Assembly (NCBI GenBank): GCA_043808325.1
Contig: JAZDEY010000029.1
Location: 1 to 10,131, forward strand
Direction: 5' to 3'
From: JAZDEY01 sp043808325 [NCBI: Candidatus Eiseniibacteriota bacterium]
GTDB taxonomy: Bacteria > Arandabacterota > Arandabacteria > Arandabacterales
Length of the DNA stretch: 10,131 nt
Part shown: one piece after another, positions 6,016-10,131 of the stretch
How positions within the stretch are numbered: position 1 is the stretch's first letter
Layout: every line of letters begins with the position of its first letter
The notes under the pieces: generated by a model
The model's input: only the letters and a program-made list of their open reading frames with translations
Told to the model about the DNA's origin: nothing
The model's database searches: none
Translations under genes and position numbers: made by a program

Positions 6016-6217
6016 AAGGCTGCGGGGGCTGCTTTCCCTTGAGTGCCGGCCAATCCGTAAAGGCCAAGTAGAAAATCATCAGGATGTTGATAAAGGGAAT
6101 CAGCATCAGAATGGCCAGCGGCCCACTGAAGCCAGCCTTCTCGAAGATCTTCCAGAAGGGTAGGATGATAAGAAGCCCCACAATCACCCACCACACGAAC
6201 ATCAACATGGAAAACAT
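6014..6217 (-). CDS. Small two-helix membrane protein
   Basis: The 67-residue protein has two hydrophobic segments, about residues 4-23 (MLMFVWWVIVGLLIILPFW) and 32-53 (GPLAILMLIPFINILMIFYLAF), joined by a short charged/aromatic turn KIFEKAGFS and followed by a polar tail (TDWPALKGKQPPQP). The layout FPFWKIF-x-KAGFSG...LMLIPFINI...LAF-x-WP recurs in many small uncharacterised bacterial inner-membrane proteins; no function is known to me. The start is well supported: AAGGAGGG lies at 6224-6231, 6 bases before the ATG, with a promoter further upstream. The gene is monocistronic and converges on the Cys-rich pair with a 16-base gap. Codon phase and the strong ribosome binding site make it real despite its size. 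Confidence 0.85.
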   Translation of the reverse strand: MFSMLMFVWWVIVGLLIILPFWKIFEKAGFSGPLAILMLIPFINILMIFYLAFTDWPALKGKQPPQP

Positions 6218-6288
6218 GGTGCACCCTCCTTCGTTCGCCTGCCGTACTCAACCAACTCATGACTGAGGACCACAGTTCAGCCAGGCGC

Positions 6289-6318
6289 ATCGTAATCGCA
6301 AGGGTCGTCACGTGTCAA
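6289..6318 (-). promoter_or_regulatory. Candidate promoter of the small membrane protein gene
   Basis: On the minus strand a perfect TTGACA (6313-6318) and TACGAT (6289-6294, four of six) are separated by 18 bases. The start site would be near 6282, giving about 65 bases of leader containing the strong AAGGAGGG. Confidence 0.5.
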
Positions 6319-6351
6319 CCAGATAGAGCCGACACGGTAGGCGGAAAACGA

Positions 6352-6380
6352 TTGTATGCAGGCATCTCTTATGCTATACT
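6352..6380 (+). promoter_or_regulatory. Extended -10 promoter of the C25 protease gene
   Basis: TATACT (6375-6380) matches the -10 at five of six positions and is preceded by TG at 6372-6373 (TG-C-TATACT), an extended -10. TTGTAT (6352-6357) is a weak -35 at the ideal 17-base spacing. Transcription would start near 6387, about 137 bases before the ATG. The same extended -10 layout is seen upstream of the tandem secreted-protein genes. Confidence 0.6.
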
Positions 6381-6402
6381 GTAAGAAACTAAGGCGCACT
6401 TG

Positions 6403-6488
6403 AAGCCACACACAACTCTGGAGGGGCGTTGGCTGCTGTAAAGGGTGGCTTTTTTGTCAGTCCTGCCCATTTATACCCCAGAATGGCA
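6403..6488 (+). promoter_or_regulatory. Structured 5' leader, possible attenuator
   Basis: AAGCCAC (6403-6409) is fully complementary to GTGGCTT (6445-6451), and that distal arm runs into a T-tract (6450-6455), like an intrinsic terminator with a 35-base loop. The proximal arm can alternatively pair as AGCCA (6404-6408) with TGGCT (6430-6434), so two exclusive folds exist. A second hairpin follows: TGCC-C-ATT (6464-6471) with AATGGCA (6482-6488), one bulged base, 10-base loop. It matches no riboswitch class I can identify. Regulatory function is inference. Confidence 0.35.
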
Positions 6489-6523
6489 AACAAGATCAGA
6501 CACATTCGAAGGGAGGTTCTGCA

Positions 6524-9500
6524 ATGAGCACGCGGCTTTTTGCATTGGTGGTTGCGGTCTCACTGGTCGTCGTTGCGGCGGGCGCCGGGACGGCCCGTGC
6601 GGAGATCAGCACATTCATCTATAATGTCCCATCTCCTGAACTGCGGACCGCAGGCGGGAGTGTATATTTTGCGGTCAAGGGATTCGGAACCAGCACTACA
6701 CCCTATTATCCCGTGCTGCCGACCAAGAGAGTGAACTACGAGATTCCATTCGGGGCCCAGGATGTCAGCGTGACCATTATGCCTTCCGCTGCGCAATCTC
6801 TTGGGATCTTCCCGAACTACTTGATGCGGCAGCCCCCGATGCCGCTCGGCAACCCTGACTACACGCCGCCCGCGCGGCCCAAGCAAATCCCGGACGTTAT
6901 CCCCTTGGAGTACTACGCCTATCGCGGCGAGCGCGAATTCCGCGGGCACCGTCTGGTGGAGATTGTGCTCTACCCGGTTCAGTACAAGTCGAGTACGGGC
7001 GCAGTTGACCATGTCACTTCATATTCGATCAGCGTCTTCTACTCATTGCCCATGAGTCTGAAGGCTTCGGAGGAGATTGCCGCCAGAGGACGCTCATCGG
7101 CGTTCGAGCCCCTGGCCCGCGGCATCATCGAGAACTATGATGAGATGAATCCATCGCTCCTCGAAGGATCTCCGGGGCTAGAGGGTGGCCCGGGCGCACC
7201 CGCGCCGCTCCACGATCTCTCGAATCCGGCCTACGCGGTCATCACGACATCGACTTACCAGACGATGGCCCAGACTCTTGCTGACTGGAAGACCAAGAAG
7301 GGTGTCCCGACTCAGGTTTACACGGTCACCTGGATAACCAGCACCTACCCGGGCTACGATACGCAGGAGAAGATTAGGAACTTCCTGCGCCTGGATAACA
7401 GCACGCCGCGCTTTGACTACGTGTTTCTGCTTGGCGACACCAACGTTCTTCCGGACCGCAAGTGCAAGTGCGAATATGACGGCGACCTGGTGCCGTGCGA
7501 TTACTACTTCTCGGACGTGGTCGACGGTGCAATCGGCGCGGGCTACGACTGGGATTCCGATAACGACCATATATGGGGCGAGTTGAGTGGCGACCAGATA
7601 ACCTGGCTCCCCGACACCTACGTGGGGCGTATGGCGACAAGGTCCACTACCGAAGCGACCAACTACGTCAATGCGGTGATCTCCTACGAGAAGAATCCTC
7701 CCGCGGGCAGTTGGATGAAGAAGGTGGTCTTCGGGCCGTCGTTTGCGAATTTCGTGACGTCAAGCTATGGCCCGACCGATATGGCGTGCGTTTCCGAATT
7801 GGTGAGAACCAACCTCCTGGGCGGGACCGGCGTGACTTATGACAGGATCTACGAGGCCGCCGGCATCTATCCTTCCACTTTTACCCGTGACTACGATCTG
7901 ACTGCAACCAACTTCCGCGACCGGGTAGCCTTAGGTTGCGGGCTTGCCTTCCCAAGCGGCCACGGCAACTATCTGGGCAATTACAGAACAATCTGGGCTG
8001 GCGATTATAACAGCAACGGGTACTGCGATACCGGCGAGACCAGTACGTTCGACCTGTGCACTCAGTCCTACAATCCGGCAACCGGCGCGAAGAGGCCATT
8101 TGTGCTGGTCGGCGCCTGCCTTGCCGGTGAGTTCGACCGCACAGCGGCATGCCTTGGCGACTTCATCATCAACAACTGGGGCATCGGCGACGTTTCCTCG
8201 AGCAGGACGAGTTACTACTGCGTTGAGTGGAACGATCCCGACTGGCCCTGGAACCAGGGGCAGGAGTACCGGTGGTGGCAGGAGATCTTCACCAACGGGA
8301 AGCACCATATGGGCCAGATCCACGGCGACAACAAGTACCACTACGTTCAGGACTTCGCTGCGATCGAAGGCGGCGCCTACGGGCCGGATCAGGATGACGC
8401 GTCGCGCAAGAACATGTTTAGCTCCAACCTCTTCGGCGATCCCGAACTCCCGATCTGGACCGAGGCCGCAGCGTCCTTGAGTGTGGTCCACAACGCTACA
8501 CTGCCCAAGGCGCCCTCGACCTACATTGTGACAGTGACATCGGGCGGGAGTCCGCTTGCCGGCGCCACCGTCTGCCTGTGGAAGGGGACGGAAGTTTATC
8601 TGGTGCAGGATACCAATGGCTCGGGCATTGCGACCTTCAATCCTTCGCCCACGACCACGGGCACAATGTATGTGACGGTCACCAAGCACAATTACATTCC
8701 TTATGAGGGATCGGCGACGGTTCAGGAAGTAGGCGATACGACGCCGCCAACGGTCATAGTGAATGCTCCGGACGGTGGCGAGAGCTGGGGCATCGGAAGC
8801 ACCCACAACATCAACTGGACGGCAACCGATAACGTTGGTGTGACCTCGATCACCATAGTCCTGTCCCGGGACGGCGGGACCACCTTCCCCGATACCCTGG
8901 CGAAGGGCGAGGCCAACGATAGTGTGTATCCTTGGCTGGTGCCCTCACCACCCAGCACGACTGCGCGGATAAAGGTGATTGCCTATGATGCCGCCGGGAA
9001 CAGTGGTGCGGACGCTAGCAATTCGAACTTCCAGATTTTCGATGGCACCCCGCCGGCGGTTACCCTGAATGCTCCCAACGGTGGCGAGGGTTGGGCCATC
9101 GACAGCTTCTTTGATATCACCTGGACGGCGACCGATAACGTGGGTGTCGCCTCAATAACCCTGATCCTGTCTCGAGACGGTGCGATGACCTTCCCCGATA
9201 CCCTGGCGAAGGGCGAGGTCAACGATGGGATCTATCACTGGCAGGTGCCCCCGCCGCCCACTACGACCGCGCGGATAAAGGTGATTGCCTATGATGCCGC
9301 CGGGAATCTCAACGCGGACATGAGCAACGCCAACTTCCAAATGGTCGATACCACGCCGCCAACAGTCACCGTGACAGCGCCCAACGGCGGTGAGATCTGG
9401 GACATCGGGAGCACCTATGACATCACTTGGACGGCTACCGATAACATCGGCATCACCGCAATAGCGATCTTGCTCTCCTCCGACGGGGGCGCGGCCTTCC

Positions 9501-9952
9501 CCGATACCCTGGCTGCGGGGGAAGCAAACGACGGCATCTACTCGTGGCTTGTTGAGTCCGGTAGCACGCTTGAAGCGCGGATAAAGGTGATCGGCTACGA
9601 CGCTGCCGGCAATAGCGGAGCTGACCTGAGCAATGCCGATTTCGAGCTCTACGATCCGGCTTCAGGGGTCACTGGAGGCAAAGAGATCCCCGAGCGTCTT
9701 GTGATTTCGGGCAACGCGCCGAATCCTTTCGGTGAGAGCACAACCATCAGGTTCGGGCTGCCCACCAAGGGGCAGATCGAAATGGATGTGTTCGATGTGT
9801 CGGGCCGCAAGGTCGCGAGGCTCGCCCAGGGAGACTATCCCGAGGGCTATCACAAGGTGGAATGGCACGGCATCTCCGGCCGAGGCATATATTTCGTGAG
9901 GCTGCGCCTTGGCGAGGAGGAAGTGACTCGGAAGATCGTGATCTCCAAATAG
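6524..9952 (+). CDS. Secreted C25-family (gingipain-like) cysteine protease with Kre9-like repeats and C-terminal sorting domain
   Basis: The 1142-residue exported protease is organised as follows: signal peptide 1-26 (cleavage after TARA); gingipain-type propeptide about 27-230; C25 catalytic domain about 235-640; Ig-like domain about 650-735; three 102-residue NGGE...ITWTATDN...YDAAGN repeats (739-1044) resembling Kre9/KNH-type beta domains; and a FlgD-like/type IX-style C-terminal domain (about 1058-1142: NAPNPFGESTTIRFGLP ... GIYFVRL ... RKIVISK). Catalytic His480 lies in SGHGN and Cys532 in VGACLAGEFD, as in gingipains. They are 52 residues apart against 33 in RgpB because of an insert carrying a calcium-loop motif (494-505). 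Another acidic loop lies at 342-353. The start has AGGGAGG 7 bases upstream. It is likely made as a zymogen and anchored or released at the cell surface. No secretion-system gene is nearby, and substrate preference cannot be read. Confidence 0.92.
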   Translation: MSTRLFALVVAVSLVVVAAGAGTARAEISTFIYNVPSPELRTAGGSVYFAVKGFGTSTTPYYPVLPTKRVNYEIPFGAQDVSVTIMPSAAQSLGIFPNYLMRQPPMPLGNPDYTPPARPKQIPDVIPLEYYAYRGEREFRGHRLVEIVLYPVQYKSSTGAVDHVTSYSISVFYSLPMSLKASEEIAARGRSSAFEPLARGIIENYDEMNPSLLEGSPGLEGGPGAPAPLHDLSNPAYAVITTSTYQTMAQTLADWKTKKGVPTQVYTVTWITSTYPGYDTQEKIRNFLRLDNSTPRFDYVFLLGDTNVLPDRKCKCEYDGDLVPCDYYFSDVVDGAIGAGYDWDSDNDHIWGELSGDQITWLPDTYVGRMATRSTTEATNYVNAVISYEKNPPAGSWMKKVVFGPSFANFVTSSYGPTDMACVSELVRTNLLGGTGVTYDRIYEAAGIYPSTFTRDYDLTATNFRDRVALGCGLAFPSGHGNYLGNYRTIWAGDYNSNGYCDTGETSTFDLCTQSYNPATGAKRPFVLVGACLAGEFDRTAACLGDFIINNWGIGDVSSSRTSYYCVEWNDPDWPWNQGQEYRWWQEIFTNGKHHMGQIHGDNKYHYVQDFAAIEGGAYGPDQDDASRKNMFSSNLFGDPELPIWTEAAASLSVVHNATLPKAPSTYIVTVTSGGSPLAGATVCLWKGTEVYLVQDTNGSGIATFNPSPTTTGTMYVTVTKHNYIPYEGSATVQEVGDTTPPTVIVNAPDGGESWGIGSTHNINWTATDNVGVTSITIVLSRDGGTTFPDTLAKGEANDSVYPWLVPSPPSTTARIKVIAYDAAGNSGADASNSNFQIFDGTPPAVTLNAPNGGEGWAIDSFFDITWTATDNVGVASITLILSRDGAMTFPDTLAKGEVNDGIYHWQVPPPPTTTARIKVIAYDAAGNLNADMSNANFQMVDTTPPTVTVTAPNGGEIWDIGSTYDITWTATDNIGITAIAILLSSDGGAAFPDTLAAGEANDGIYSWLVESGSTLEARIKVIGYDAAGNSGADLSNADFELYDPASGVTGGKEIPERLVISGNAPNPFGESTTIRFGLPTKGQIEMDVFDVSGRKVARLAQGDYPEGYHKVEWHGISGRGIYFVRLRLGEEEVTRKIVISK
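7547..7582 (+). other. Acidic calcium-loop-like motif in the C25 domain
   Basis: Residues 342-353 (DWDSDNDHIWGE) place Asp at 1, 3 and 5 and Glu at 12, as in a calcium-binding loop, though Asn replaces the usual Gly at position 6. Acidic loops of this kind at this point, between YYFSD and the DTYVGRM strand, are common in C25 relatives. Calcium binding is inferred. Confidence 0.5.
8003..8038 (+). other. EF-hand-like loop inserted between catalytic His and Cys
   Basis: Residues 494-505 (DYNSNGYCDTGE) fit the 12-residue EF-hand loop: Asp1, Asn3, Asn5, Gly6, Asp9, Glu12. Position 8 is Cys rather than Ile/Leu/Val. The loop lies within the extra segment that lengthens the His480-Cys532 interval. 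No flanking EF-hand helices are evident, so it is more like the isolated dockerin-style loops of secreted proteins. Confidence 0.55.
8738..9655 (+). repeat. Three in-frame 306-bp tandem repeats
   Basis: Units are 8738-9043, 9044-9349 and 9350-9655, each exactly 102 codons and without indels between them. Units 1 and 2 share an exact 38-base run (8963-9000 and 9269-9306) and an exact 31-base run around the FPDTLAKGE codons. Unit 3 is more diverged (AAGE for AKGE, and a changed linker ESGSTLEARIK). Each unit encodes one beta-sandwich-type module beginning TPP-x-V and ending AAGN...SN-x-x-F. Confidence 0.92.
9695..9949 (+). other. C-terminal FlgD-like / type IX-style sorting domain
   Basis: Residues 1058-1142 carry the usual order of this domain: N-P-F-x-x-x-T-T-I-x-F-x-L-P near the start, V-F-D-V-S-G-R-K-V in the middle, then G-x-H-x-V-x-W, GIYFVRL and a basic end (TRKIVISK). 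In Bacteroidetes such domains direct export by the type IX system. In candidate FCB phyla the same sequence pattern is widespread, but the export route is less certain. Confidence 0.8.
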
Positions 9953-9971
9953 AGATCGCAGCTTAAAGGAG

Positions 9972-9987
9972 CAGCTTAGACAAGCTG
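9972..9987 (+). terminator. Small hairpin downstream of the protease gene
   Basis: CAGCTT (9972-9977) and AAGCTG (9982-9987) form a perfect 6-bp stem with the tetraloop AGAC, 19 bases after the stop codon. It has no T-tract, so alone it is probably an mRNA 3'-end structure rather than a terminator. Confidence 0.35.
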
Positions 9988-10001
9988 TGCCGATAGCAGA
10001 T

Positions 10002-10038
10002 GGGGGAGACGGTTGAGTCAAGGGCTCGCGTCTCCCCC
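10002..10038 (+). terminator. Strong hairpin, probable transcription terminator
   Basis: GGGGGAGACG (10002-10011) pairs perfectly with CGTCTCCCCC (10029-10038). Inside, TGAG (10014-10017) can pair with CTCG (10025-10028), leaving a two-base bulge and a 7-base loop. The stem is very stable, but only TTT (10045-10047) follows a few bases later, so it departs from the classical U-tract type. It lies 49 bases after the protease stop codon. Confidence 0.6.
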
Positions 10039-10049
10039 TCGGCGTTTAT

Positions 10050-10131
10050 GGGCCGTGGCGGGGGCGGGGGGCCCGCGCCGGAAAGGGTAATTGGCGGGGG
10101 GACAAGCCCCCCCCCCGGCCCCCTCCGGCGC
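10050..10131. other. G/C homopolymer-rich right edge, probable low-quality contig end
   Basis: Runs of 5-6 G and of 10 C crowd the last 80 bases. The final stretch is an inverted repeat: GCGCCGGA (10075-10082) against TCCGGCGC (10124-10131), enclosing GGGGGG (10096-10101) opposite a C-run (10107-10116). The repeat ends at the very last base. No gene is seen. Base composition differs sharply from the rest of the window, suggesting an assembly or read-end artefact. Confidence 0.5.

Larger units (their letters stand above)
6218..6523. other. 306-base divergent intergenic region
   Basis: No gene is seen. It carries two back-to-back promoters: a minus-strand one for the small membrane protein (6289-6318) and a plus-strand extended -10 one for the C25 protease (6352-6380). 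A foldable leader follows (6403-6488), and the protease ribosome binding site AGGGAGG lies at 6510-6516. Confidence 0.7.

Noticed and set aside
7931-8806. 291-codon open frame on the minus strand within the C25 protease gene
   Set aside because: It is antisense to the catalytic and Ig-like regions of a clear protein; long open shadow frames are expected at this GC content.
8738-9655. Direct repeats considered as a CRISPR-like or mobile repeat array
   Set aside because: The repeats are 306 bp, contiguous, in frame and encode protein modules; there are no spacers.

Overview
The window looks like a piece of a moderately GC-rich bacterial genome from an uncultured or candidate phylum of the FCB type (the Eisenbacteria / WOR-3 / Zixibacteria kind). 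The best clue is the large secreted C25-family (gingipain-like) protease at 6524-9952. It ends in a FlgD-like / type IX-style C-terminal sorting domain, an architecture typical of those lineages. Strong Shine-Dalgarno sequences precede most genes. The placement is inference from protein style; there is no rRNA or other marker gene here. The last ~80 bases are G/C homopolymer-rich and look like a contig end.

Layout. 1-255 holds no convincing gene, but it has a TTGACA box overlapped by an inverted repeat. 256-388 is a frameshifted stump of a flavodoxin-type protein. 450-974 (+) is an isochorismatase-family cysteine hydrolase with Asp, Lys and Cys in place. It converges on 985-2013 (-), an outer-membrane beta-barrel that I recognise as omptin-like because both catalytic pairs (D-x-D and D-x-H) are present at the expected spacing. 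A divergent promoter region separates it from 2245-3225 (+), an SDR-type L-threonine 3-dehydrogenase, which overlaps tail-to-tail with 3219-4004 (-), a class I SAM methyltransferase. Next are two tandem copies, about three quarters identical, of a secreted cysteine- and aromatic-rich protein of unknown function (4227-5111 and 5125-5997, +), evidently one transcription unit. 6014-6217 (-) is a small two-helix membrane protein. After a 306-base intergenic region with an extended -10 promoter and a foldable leader comes the 1142-residue C25 protease, then hairpins that probably end transcription.

How the genes may work together. Four of the eight intact genes encode exported proteins, including two proteases of unrelated mechanism (omptin aspartyl/histidine-type and C25 cysteine-type) and a duplicated disulfide-type secreted protein. 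The window is therefore mainly cell-surface/secretome, mixed with ordinary metabolic genes (threonine dehydrogenase, isochorismatase-like hydrolase). No transposase, integrase, CRISPR array, tRNA or rRNA was seen. The most unusual items are the tandem Cys-rich pair, which has no family I can name, the omptin-like protease outside its usual proteobacterial setting, and the C25 protease with Ca-loop-like motifs and three in-register 102-residue repeats.
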